Shown piece by piece: positions 8,902 to 16,474 of a stretch of 56,983 nucleotides of DNA; position 1 is the stretch's first letter, and the number at the start of each line of letters is the position of its first letter. Below the pieces are notes generated by a model that had not been told where the DNA came from, did no database searches, and worked only from the letters and a program-made list of their open reading frames with translations. The translations under genes and the position numbers were made by a program. Origin of the DNA: JBGPIK01 sp041484845 (GTDB taxonomy: Bacteria; Desulfobacterota; Binatia; UBA9968); contig JBGPIK010000003.1 of the NCBI GenBank assembly GCA_041484845.1, positions 1-56,983 on the forward strand, given 5' to 3'.

Positions 8902-11004
8902 TTAGACTCCTTCCTTCAACTGGGCAATACACTCCTCCAGGTTCACGCCTCCCCTGTAGACCAAGTAATTGCCGAAGTCGTCGCACATTAATTGGTAACC
9001 CGGCTGCACGACCACGGTCGTCGTGGCTTGCTCGACGATGGTCGGCCCCGTAATACGGTTGCCCGGCGCCAATTGAAATCCGTCGTACACCGGCACGTCT
9101 GTAAATTCGTCGTCAAAAAATGCTTTGCGGTGGCCGATCGGCGTCGCCGCGACGCGTTGTTCGGAGCTCGACGGTTTCGCGAACTGAGGCTTGTCGACCA
9201 TTCCCGTTCCTACAACCCGGAGATTGACGATTTCCACGGGCGCGGACGCCATACGATAGCCGTTCAGCGCTTCGTGTCGTTGATGGAAATTTTGAACCAG
9301 CTGCTCGACGACGTGGGGCGTCCACTCATCGCTCTCCGCCGGAACTTCGACTTCATTGAACTGGCCGATGTACCTCACGTCCGCCGTCAATGCCACGACC
9401 ATTCTGTCCCGCGGAATTCCTTCCGAGCGAAGCATATCAACCGTTTTTTTCCGCATCTCGCTATAAAGTCTACGCACCCGGTCCGGATCCAACTTGTCGA
9501 TTGATGTGAGATAGCTCCTGACGAAGTCATGCCTTAGATCGGACATCAACTGGCCAACCGCGCACATCACTGAAGCATCGCGCGGCACCAACATCAGCGG
9601 TATGTCGAGCTCGCGCGCGATGGCGCTCGCGTGAATTGGGCCCGCGCCTCCGGCAGCCACAAGCAGAAATTGTCTGGCGTCATGGCCCCGGCGAACGGAA
9701 ACTTCCCGGATGGCGTCTACCATATTCGCGTTGACGATTTGATAGGCGCCATACGCAGCATGCACCGCGTCCATGCCCAAGGGCTTCGCTACCTGATCAT
9801 CAAAAGTCTTAAGAGCCGCAGCGGTATTGAGATGAAGCCGCCCACCCCAGAACCGGCTTGCATCCAGGTATCCGACGAGAAGATCAGCGTCCGTGATCGT
9901 CGGCCGCTCCCCTCCGCGACCATAACAGACCGGCCCCGGCGAAGCCCCGGCACTTGCGGGTCCGACCTGCAATAAGCCGCGCGAGTCCACCTTAACAATA
10001 CTGCCTCCGCCGGCGCCGATGGTGTGCACGGCGATCAATGGAAGAGCGATTCGGTAGCCTCCGATCTCCATCTCTTTAGTGACTTCAATGTCACCATTCT
10101 TCACCAGACAGACATCGAAGCTCGTCCCGCCCATATCGACCGTGATCACGTTGGAGATGCCGTACAGACTACCATAGCGGATGCCGGCCACCGGACCCGC
10201 CGCCGGCCCCGATAAAATGCTTCCGACACCGAGTTGCTTCCCCACATCACAACCTGTCACGCCTCCGTTGGATTGCATGATCAAGAGCTTGCCGCTGAAG
10301 CCGGTTTCCTCCAGCCGCGCTTCGAGTGATTCGAGATAGCGCGCAAGCACGGGCGTGACGTAGGCGTTAACGGCCGTTGTGCTGAGCCGCTCGTAAAGCC
10401 GCACTTCAGGCAGCACCTCGCTTGAAAGTGAGACGTGGGTCCTCGGACTCGATTTCCGCAGTTTAGTTGCGACCATTTCCTCATGGCTACTATTAAAAAA
10501 TGAAAAGACAAAACCAACGGCCACGCTCTCGACTCCCGCCGCTGTGATCTGACTCACCAGGCGATCGAGCGACTCTTCGCTGACCGGAGTTAATTCAGCT
10601 CCTTCGCAATCGACACGTTCCTCGACGGTGTAGATCAGATGGCGTGGTATCAGCGGTACGGGAGGGGCTTGTTTCGGGTCATACAAATTAACACGCATGC
10701 CCCTGCGCATGTTCAAGACATCGCGAAACCCCTCAGTGGTCACAAGGGCTGTCTTGGCGCCTGTCTTGGTTAGCAAGGCGTTGGTGGCAACAGTGCTCCC
10801 GTGAATGATGATCTCGGTCTGCGCGAGCAGTTCAGGCAAGGTCAGTTTCTGATTGCCGGCGACAACCTCGAGCCCTGCGAGAAGAGCACCGGCCAAATCC
10901 GCAGGATCGGAGAGGGTTTTGTAGAGTTGACTTCGGCCGTTTTGATCGACAACCGCTAAATCGATAAACGTTCCGCCGACGTCAACGCCTATTTTGAACG
11001 ACAT
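8902..11004 (-). CDS. Hydantoinase A / oxoprolinase family protein
   Basis: A 700-residue HyuA subunit with an ASKHA-type ATPase fold. It has IGVDVGGTFIDLAVVD at residues 5-20, GSTVATNALLTKTG near 70, VDMGGTSFDVCLV near 290, TIGAGGGSIVKVD near 322 and VAAGGAGPIHASAIARE near 450. The subunit phosphorylates the substrate and works with HyuB. It is the first gene of the minus-strand operon running to 1028. GGGGA precedes its ATG, and a candidate promoter lies at 11165-11194 with two hairpins in the leader. It resembles N-methylhydantoinase A and acetophenone-carboxylase-type subunits equally, so the reaction is left open. Confidence 0.9.
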   Translation of the reverse strand: MSFKIGVDVGGTFIDLAVVDQNGRSQLYKTLSDPADLAGALLAGLEVVAGNQKLTLPELLAQTEIIIHGSTVATNALLTKTGAKTALVTTEGFRDVLNMRRGMRVNLYDPKQAPPVPLIPRHLIYTVEERVDCEGAELTPVSEESLDRLVSQITAAGVESVAVGFVFSFFNSSHEEMVATKLRKSSPRTHVSLSSEVLPEVRLYERLSTTAVNAYVTPVLARYLESLEARLEETGFSGKLLIMQSNGGVTGCDVGKQLGVGSILSGPAAGPVAGIRYGSLYGISNVITVDMGGTSFDVCLVKNGDIEVTKEMEIGGYRIALPLIAVHTIGAGGGSIVKVDSRGLLQVGPASAGASPGPVCYGRGGERPTITDADLLVGYLDASRFWGGRLHLNTAAALKTFDDQVAKPLGMDAVHAAYGAYQIVNANMVDAIREVSVRRGHDARQFLLVAAGGAGPIHASAIARELDIPLMLVPRDASVMCAVGQLMSDLRHDFVRSYLTSIDKLDPDRVRRLYSEMRKKTVDMLRSEGIPRDRMVVALTADVRYIGQFNEVEVPAESDEWTPHVVEQLVQNFHQRHEALNGYRMASAPVEIVNLRVVGTGMVDKPQFAKPSSSEQRVAATPIGHRKAFFDDEFTDVPVYDGFQLAPGNRITGPTIVEQATTTVVVQPGYQLMCDDFGNYLVYRGGVNLEECIAQLKEGV

Positions 11005-11019
11005 TGTATCCCCGAGACT

Positions 11020-11070
11020 ATTCCCGCAGAAGCGGGAATCTGGTAGGGGCGGCTTTGAAACCTGCCCCTA
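11020..11070. repeat. Two adjacent hairpins in the leader of hydantoinase A
   Basis: ATTCCCGC (11020-11027) and GCGGGAAT (11032-11039) form a perfect 8-bp stem with a 4-base loop. TAGGGGC (11044-11050) and GCCCCTA (11064-11070) form a second stem. Both lie in the transcribed leader 16-66 bases upstream of the hydantoinase A start. Similar GC-rich palindromes occur at 51310-51399, so they may be REP-like repeats rather than a specific regulator. Confidence 0.5.
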
Positions 11071-11164
11071 TCACCTAATAGACACGACATCAGGCTGCTC
11101 CAATGTCGCCACCTCACAATGAAGTATTCGCCGATGTTGCAAAGGACTCGAAAAGATTTCTCAT

Positions 11165-11194
11165 CATATAGTTGAGTAATGGAATTTAAGTCAA
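11165..11194 (-). promoter_or_regulatory. Candidate sigma-70-type promoter for the hydantoinase operon
   Basis: On the minus strand TTGACT (11194-11189) is followed after 18 bases by TATATG (11170-11165), five and four matches to the -35 and -10 consensus. Initiation would be near 11158, giving a leader of about 150 bases before the hydantoinase A ATG. It fits the only gap upstream of the operon. No operator-like palindrome overlaps it clearly. Confidence 0.4.
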
Positions 11195-11344
11195 GACTTA
11201 CCTTTGGGTTACATTACTAAATGAGTTGACAGGGAAACATGAGGCGTCGAATGAAAATTTTTCTTGACAAACTTGTTTGACTTAACACTACATTTGACGG
11301 TACCGTCACTCCCCAATCGAAAAATTCTATCAGGAGTATTGAGA

Positions 11345-12508
11345 ATGGATTTCAATTTGAGCGACGAACTTCAGATGCTTAAGGAAACCGTTCGGCGGTT
11401 CATCGATAAAGAAGTCATCCCCCTCGAGCGAGAGTTCCGGCCCGAAGGAGAAGAAATGCCGGATCGCCTACTCAAGCCGCTTCAGGAAAAAGCAAAGGCT
11501 CTCGGGCTCTGGCTCCTCGGCGTTCCTGAGGAATACGGCGGGGCCGGGCTCGACCTCCTCGCCCGCTGCATCATAGCGGAGGAGATGTCGCGCAGCGTCG
11601 CCGTACCGTATCGCAGCAACGAACTCTTCGGGCCCGAAGTCCGGCCGGTATTGTTCTATTGCAATGAGGAGCAGAAGCAGCGCTTTCTGTTTCCGGTTTT
11701 GCGCGGGGAAAAACGCGTATGCTTCGCCCAGACGGAGCCCGATGCCGGCAGCGATCCGGCGGGAATGCAGACGCGCGCTATCAGCGACGGCGATGACTTT
11801 ATTCTCAATGGCAGAAAACGTTTTATCACGGATGCCGGCAGAGCAAATTATGCTCAGGTCATGGCAGTGACCGATCCGCAAAAAAGATCTCGAGGAGGCA
11901 TTAGTTGCTTCATTGTTGACATGAAAAGTCCTGGGGTCACTCTGGAAAGACAGTGGCCGACGATGATGGGAGATGCGCCGTGGGAAATTGTTTTTCAGGA
12001 TGTCCACGTTCCGGCTGCCAATGTCATCGGCAAAATCGGTGAAGGTTTCACGCTCGGCCAGAAATGGCTAACCGAGGGACGTATTCAAGGCCACGGCGCG
12101 CGACCGCTCGGAATGGCTCAGCGCGCTCTCGATATGATGATCGAATACTCCCAGGTTCGCATGACGTTCGGTTGCGCTCTGGCCGATCGTCAAGCGATAC
12201 AATTTATGATCGCCGATTCCGCGATGGAACTGCACGCCGCGCGCCTTCTCGTCCATGAGTGCGCTTGGCGACACGACAACGGAGAGGACGTGCGCCAACT
12301 CTCCTACATGGTCAAGATCGTGTGCACTGAGATGGCTAGCCGTGTAGTCGATCGATCCATTCAAGTTCACGGCGGGTTAGGGCTGACCAAAGAGCTGCCG
12401 CTCGAATGGTGGTATCGGCAGCTTCGAAGCCTGCGCATCACGGAGGGAGCGACGGAGGTGCTCCGCTGGCGTATGGCGCAACATATCATTCAGAGCCATA
12501 AGGGATAA
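11345..12508 (+). CDS. Acyl-CoA dehydrogenase family protein
   Basis: A 387-residue FAD-dependent acyl-CoA dehydrogenase. It has the N-terminal helical domain (FNLSDELQMLKETVRRFID), the central FAD/substrate motif FAQTEPDAGSDPAG near residue 130, and the C-terminal motif IQVHGGLGLTKELPLE followed by RITEGATEVLR, whose Glu is the usual position of the catalytic base. I chose the ATG at 11345 because AGGAG lies 8 bases before it and the paralog at 14266-15420 starts the same way (MDF.L..ELQMLK). It stands alone on the plus strand between two minus-strand operons. It probably introduces a double bond in a CoA thioester intermediate; chain preference is unknown. Confidence 0.88.
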   Translation: MDFNLSDELQMLKETVRRFIDKEVIPLEREFRPEGEEMPDRLLKPLQEKAKALGLWLLGVPEEYGGAGLDLLARCIIAEEMSRSVAVPYRSNELFGPEVRPVLFYCNEEQKQRFLFPVLRGEKRVCFAQTEPDAGSDPAGMQTRAISDGDDFILNGRKRFITDAGRANYAQVMAVTDPQKRSRGGISCFIVDMKSPGVTLERQWPTMMGDAPWEIVFQDVHVPAANVIGKIGEGFTLGQKWLTEGRIQGHGARPLGMAQRALDMMIEYSQVRMTFGCALADRQAIQFMIADSAMELHAARLLVHECAWRHDNGEDVRQLSYMVKIVCTEMASRVVDRSIQVHGGLGLTKELPLEWWYRQLRSLRITEGATEVLRWRMAQHIIQSHKG

Positions 12509-12895
12509 GTCACCAAGCGCAAAGAGAGGTCACCCATCGGCAGCGGCTTGGCAATGTTGCGTAATCTTGCAGAAGGGAAACCAGCACAGGTAACCGCTAG
12601 CGACGGGGCTGGAATCCAGCCGTGCAGTGAGCTTGGTGACAACCTGATTGATGTGTAGGCTCCTGATGTACGGGTACTGTATGGGCCAGCCGTCCTCGCG
12701 CAAGCTGGGGGAGTGCGAGCCATGAGGAGGTGGGGTATCGAGTGTTGTGTGCGGAACAACATCCGGACCATCGGTCCAGGCTAAAGTCTGTCTACAGTGG
12801 GCCTAAGATAAGGATGAAGGCAGGCATGCGCCGTGTGGAGGGAACTAATGCGGTCAGATTAAGGGCTCCAGCCCGCTCTTAGATGTAAGAGTGCG
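12509..12895 (+). ncRNA. Highly structured non-coding region, possible intron remnant or unknown RNA
   Basis: No gene fits this gap, but it contains many perfect helices. GTCACCAAGC (12509-12518) pairs with GCTTGGTGAC (12631-12640), enclosing GGCTGG/CCAGCC (12607-12621). Further stems are CTCGC/GCGAG (12695-12719), TGTTGT/ACAACA (12743-12761), GGACC/GGTCC (12765-12777) and CTCTTA/TAAGAG (12876-12891). A closed 132-base domain plus serial hairpins suggests a large RNA such as the 5' domain of a group II intron. I see no reverse transcriptase and no domain V, so an intact intron is excluded. The strand is not established; the helices hold on either strand. Confidence 0.4.
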
Positions 12896-12974
12896 CGGCA
12901 AGTTTGAATCGTTTGCGGCATTGTCAGACAACTTTTTTCTACACCATTCGCAAATGTTTTGTTTCGACAAACTC

Positions 12975-14237
12975 CTAGTCTGCCCCGCAAACGTCCATTG
13001 CCACGAGCGCATACATTTTCGCGCAATCAACGAGATCGTCGATAAGCACAAACTTTTCGCTCAGGCCCGGTTCTGTTTTGCGGGGGAACCCAAAAGTTGC
13101 CGAGGGTATGCCGACCTCATTGAAGACATTGATATCGCGCCACATGCTGATTTCAGGCGTTGATACCCGCGGGCATTCCACACCCCTGATAGTTTGATGC
13201 GCCTTGTTGATTGAGGCGACGAGCGGTTCGATGTTTTTACCTTCGTACCCCTTGCGCGCCATGTACAATTCGACCTCGCCGCCGAGTCCTTGCGACAGCA
13301 CGACCTGTTTCAGTTCTCTTTCGACTTCGCCAAAGCCAACCGTCGGCGGCACGCGCACATCGACATAGATGCTGCAGGTATCAACTCCGAGGCTGGGGCT
13401 GAACGGCAGACCACCTCGTATGGCGCCGATTGCCACTCTCGGAATCATAACGCCGACCGGATATTCGACCTTGTACTTTTCTTCATAGCCGGCGGCCCAC
13501 GCTTCGAGCGCCTGAATCATCAGTGCCATCTTCACGATCGGGTTGGGAGTGTCTCGCAGCGCGCCACGCGGCGGTAGCCGGGGCGTATAATAGCCGGTCC
13601 CATGCAGCGTTACCTTAAAATAAGCTGCGCCGGCTTCCACCCAGGTCACCCCGAAATCAGTGCTTTCCGCGACAAGAGCAAAATCTGCCACAATTCCATG
13701 AGCAACTGCATGGCGGCTACCATAACCTTTTCCAATGTATTTTGGGCCCTGAAACTCATCGATAGGTGCCATCCCGATCTCACCCACGACAGTTGTTAAA
13801 ATCAGATCGCCGCGGATTTGAACGCCAGCCTCCTTGATGGCTTTCGCGGCGATCAAGAATGCAGCCATGGGTCCACGATCATTCTGCACGGTCTTGCCGA
13901 AGATTCGTCGTCCGTCGACGTGGATTTTCGGTCCGGGCGGGATAGGCCCGCCGGGCAGCGCCGGCAACCCGTAATCGGAATCGAGATGGCTGTTTAAAAT
14001 CAAATTCTTTCCGCCGCCGGTGCCTTTAACAACGCCGATCGTGTTCGAGCGACCCTCGCAGAGATTTTGCTGATAACAGTTAAAGCCATGCCGCTTCATC
14101 CACTGTTCGACATAATCCGCCATGGGTTGCTCGTGTCCGGAAGGAGCCGTAATGTTTCCCAATGCTGTTGCCAATTCCACCAGTTCCGTCTCGTCGATCC
14201 TTTCGATGACTTTACTTTCGAATTCTTTGAGTTTCAT
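12975..14237 (-). CDS. M20-fold peptidase/deacetylase-like protein with altered metal site
   Basis: A 420-residue protein of the M20 aminoacylase/ArgE/DapE class. The first metal motif LILNSHLDSD lies near residue 87, NDRGPMAAF near 127 and VVGEIG near 157, with an acidic residue in LVAESTD near 196. The usual dimer-domain histidine segment reads GTGYYTP, and the usual C-terminal histidine region reads TEPGLSEKFVLIDD, so I see neither histidine. Activity may be reduced or changed. The ATG at 14237 is preferred over the one at 14273 because AGGAAA precedes it. It is the last gene of the operon that starts with the TPP pair. The family removes acyl or carbamoyl groups from amino-acid-like amides. 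Confidence 0.72.
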   Translation of the reverse strand: MKLKEFESKVIERIDETELVELATALGNITAPSGHEQPMADYVEQWMKRHGFNCYQQNLCEGRSNTIGVVKGTGGGKNLILNSHLDSDYGLPALPGGPIPPGPKIHVDGRRIFGKTVQNDRGPMAAFLIAAKAIKEAGVQIRGDLILTTVVGEIGMAPIDEFQGPKYIGKGYGSRHAVAHGIVADFALVAESTDFGVTWVEAGAAYFKVTLHGTGYYTPRLPPRGALRDTPNPIVKMALMIQALEAWAAGYEEKYKVEYPVGVMIPRVAIGAIRGGLPFSPSLGVDTCSIYVDVRVPPTVGFGEVERELKQVVLSQGLGGEVELYMARKGYEGKNIEPLVASINKAHQTIRGVECPRVSTPEISMWRDINVFNEVGIPSATFGFPRKTEPGLSEKFVLIDDLVDCAKMYALVAMDVCGAD

Positions 14238-14265
14238 GGTGTTTTCCTGTGAACCGGGGTTCAGG

Positions 14266-15420
14266 CTACGCATACTTCTTCAATACTTCTCGGGCAATGA
14301 CCATGCGCATGACTTCGGATGCGCCTTCGGTGATCATCCGGCTGCGCTGATCGACGAACCATTTCGCCAGCGGTAGATCGAGAGTCAACCCAATACCGCC
14401 ATGGATCTGCAGCACGCGATCGACTACACGTAAGGACATTTCGTCGGCGAACAATTTAGCCATGTAAGCTTCGGTGCGGATATCTTCGTTTTGATCGTTT
14501 TTCCAAGCCGCCTGGTACACCATCAGACGCGCGGCATGTAGCTCGACGTAAGAGTCGGCGAGCTTGAAGGTAATGCCTTGCCGTTCGGAGAGCGGCTTGC
14601 CGAACGTGACACGCTGCTTGGCATAGCGCGAGCCCATCTCGATGCAGCGCTCGGCTATACCCAAGGCGCGCGCGCCATGCTTGAGCCGCCCTATGCCGAG
14701 CCATTTTTGCGCGAGCTTGAACCCTTCGCCTTCTTTGCCGACCAGGTTTTCCGCCGGAACCTTGACATCGTCAAACACAATTTCCCATGGCTCGTCGCCC
14801 ATGATGGTTTTGTACTTCGCGGTAAGGGTGATTCCGGGCGATTTCATATCGACCATGAAACAGGAAATACCGCCGTGCGAGCCCTTGGCCGGGTCTGTTA
14901 CCGCCATGAGCTGGCCGAATGCCGCCTTTTCCGCACCGGTAATAAATCGCTTGGTTCCATTGACGACGTAATAATCGCCCTGGCGCACGGCGCGGGTCTT
15001 TATCGATCCCGGATCCGAACCGGCGTCCGGTTCCGTCTGCATGAAGCAAAGCTCTTTTTCTCCTTGGAGAATCGGATAGAGAAAGCGCTTTTTTTGCTCG
15101 TCGTTTAACGCGTAGAGAATGGGCCGGATTTCCGGGCCGAAGATGCCCCGGCCACGTGAGGGTAACGCCACTGTGCGGCACATCTCCTCCCAGACCAGCA
15201 CCTGAGCCAGGCTGCCGAGTCCCCCGCCGCCGTACTCCTCCGGTACGTCGAACATCCAGAGCCCCATTGCTTTGGTTTTCTCCTCTAGCTGCTCCCGAAT
15301 GTTCGGTTTGAGCTCATTGTTTTCCTGAGTGTGCATCTCAATCGGAATCAGTTCGTTATCAACGAACTTTCGTACCGTGTCTTTCAGCATCTGCAGTTCT
15401 TCCGGCAAGCGAAAATCCAT
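14266..15420 (-). CDS. Acyl-CoA dehydrogenase family protein
   Basis: A 384-residue acyl-CoA dehydrogenase. It shows the helical start DFRLPEELQMLKDTVRKFVD, FMQTEPDAGSDPGS near residue 127, GEPW-type linker MGDEPWEIVFDDVKVP near 188, and the C-terminal ILQIHGGIGLTLDLPLAKW and MITEGASEVMR with the catalytic-base Glu. It is a paralog of the plus-strand protein at 11345-12508. It follows the binding protein at 15473 in the operon, and the M20-like gene follows it. It likely oxidises a CoA-activated intermediate using FAD and an electron-transfer flavoprotein; no etf genes are in the window. Confidence 0.88.
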   Translation of the reverse strand: MDFRLPEELQMLKDTVRKFVDNELIPIEMHTQENNELKPNIREQLEEKTKAMGLWMFDVPEEYGGGGLGSLAQVLVWEEMCRTVALPSRGRGIFGPEIRPILYALNDEQKKRFLYPILQGEKELCFMQTEPDAGSDPGSIKTRAVRQGDYYVVNGTKRFITGAEKAAFGQLMAVTDPAKGSHGGISCFMVDMKSPGITLTAKYKTIMGDEPWEIVFDDVKVPAENLVGKEGEGFKLAQKWLGIGRLKHGARALGIAERCIEMGSRYAKQRVTFGKPLSERQGITFKLADSYVELHAARLMVYQAAWKNDQNEDIRTEAYMAKLFADEMSLRVVDRVLQIHGGIGLTLDLPLAKWFVDQRSRMITEGASEVMRMVIAREVLKKYA

Positions 15421-15472
15421 CTTAGTCTCCTTAATCGTTTCGCGGCTGAATCTCGTCGATGTCTCGCCGCGG

Positions 15473-16474
15473 TTATGGGGCGGGATGCCAATGTTCCGCC
15501 TTCAACTCCGCAAGCACCTTTCGTGTGATTGAAAAATCAAAAATTCTCTCTAACCGTGGCGGATCTTTAGAGCCCATCCTCCCGAGGAAAGGGGCTAAAG
15601 ATTTTCTCTGCTGTTCTTCGTTGACGGTTCCGTCTTGCGTTATGCCAGGGCGGATCTCGTCGTAGACACGACTGGCGACGTCGTGCTTGATCTTTAGCAC
15701 TTGGGAGAGCGTGCCGATGGTCTGAAGCCGGTTTGTTTGAGCGTACCAGAGAGCTTTGACAGTTCCGCGGATAAATTTCTCCACTAGCCCGGGCTCCAAC
15801 TTCAGCAGGCTGCTGCGTGCGATGATACCTCCTTGCAGATAGACGTAATCCCGTTGCTTGACGAAGGAAACGAGCTCTCGAAAGCCGCTCTCTTCAGCCA
15901 TGATGTAGGCCGATGGAGAAAGCATCGCGGCGTCCACGGCCCCGGTCTTGAGCGCGATAAAACGTTCCGTGCCTGAACCGACCGCAAGGATAGTCGCGTC
16001 GCGCCCGCCATCGATCCCATGATCCACCAAAAAATCCCGCAACAGAGAATCCGGACCGCTGCCGAAACTGGAGATGCCTAGTTTTTTGCCTTTGAGCTCG
16101 CGAATAGCGTGGATCTGCGGGCTGGCGTAGAGGGAAAAGTTAGCTCGGTCAAAGGTCGCGAATAAAAAGGTCATGGGGAGACCGCGGGTGATCGGCAGCA
16201 AGGCCGAGCCACCCGCCGTACCGAATTCAACATTGCCTGCGATGACGGCTTGGATGGACGGCGCGGCCCGCGCCAAGATGAGATCCACGTCGAAACCTTC
16301 CTCCCGCCAGTAGCCTTTTTCTTTCGCGAGATAGAAGAGCATGGAAGACTCGGTGAGAGCCGGTATTGTCACGTTCACTTTGCGCCGTCCCTGCGCCTCG
16401 GCTCTTTCCGCTGCAATGACCAGAAGAAAAATCAACAAATTAATTATCAAGAGTCTGACGCACGTCATATTCAC
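15473..16474 (-). CDS. NMT1/TauA-like ABC transporter substrate-binding protein
   Basis: A 333-residue secreted protein: hydrophobic signal LLIINLLIFLLVIAA, then AEAQ as the likely cleavage site. The mature fold shows LAKEKGYWREEGFDVDLIL near residue 50, ELKGKKLGISSFGSGPDSLL near 125 and the ending IFDFSITRKVLAELK. It is a close paralog of the protein at 1028-2002, sharing GYWREEG, GSGPDSLL, AEESGFREL-like and YDEI.P..T.DGT segments, which links the two minus-strand operons. Its start overlaps the molybdenum hydroxylase stop by 4 bases (ATGA), indicating translational coupling. Ligand unknown. Confidence 0.87.
   Translation of the reverse strand: MNMTCVRLLIINLLIFLLVIAAERAEAQGRRKVNVTIPALTESSMLFYLAKEKGYWREEGFDVDLILARAAPSIQAVIAGNVEFGTAGGSALLPITRGLPMTFLFATFDRANFSLYASPQIHAIRELKGKKLGISSFGSGPDSLLRDFLVDHGIDGGRDATILAVGSGTERFIALKTGAVDAAMLSPSAYIMAEESGFRELVSFVKQRDYVYLQGGIIARSSLLKLEPGLVEKFIRGTVKALWYAQTNRLQTIGTLSQVLKIKHDVASRVYDEIRPGITQDGTVNEEQQRKSLAPFLGRMGSKDPPRLERIFDFSITRKVLAELKAEHWHPAP

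Noticed and set aside
8992..9504. A 170-codon open frame on the plus strand inside hydantoinase A
   Set aside because: It lies fully antisense to a well-supported gene, has biased Arg/His-rich composition and no family features. Several similar frames (for example 16744-17376) are shadows of the same kind.
12509..12895. A complete group II intron
   Set aside because: No reverse transcriptase frame, no recognisable domain V, and the helices alone do not prove the class; kept only as a structured region.
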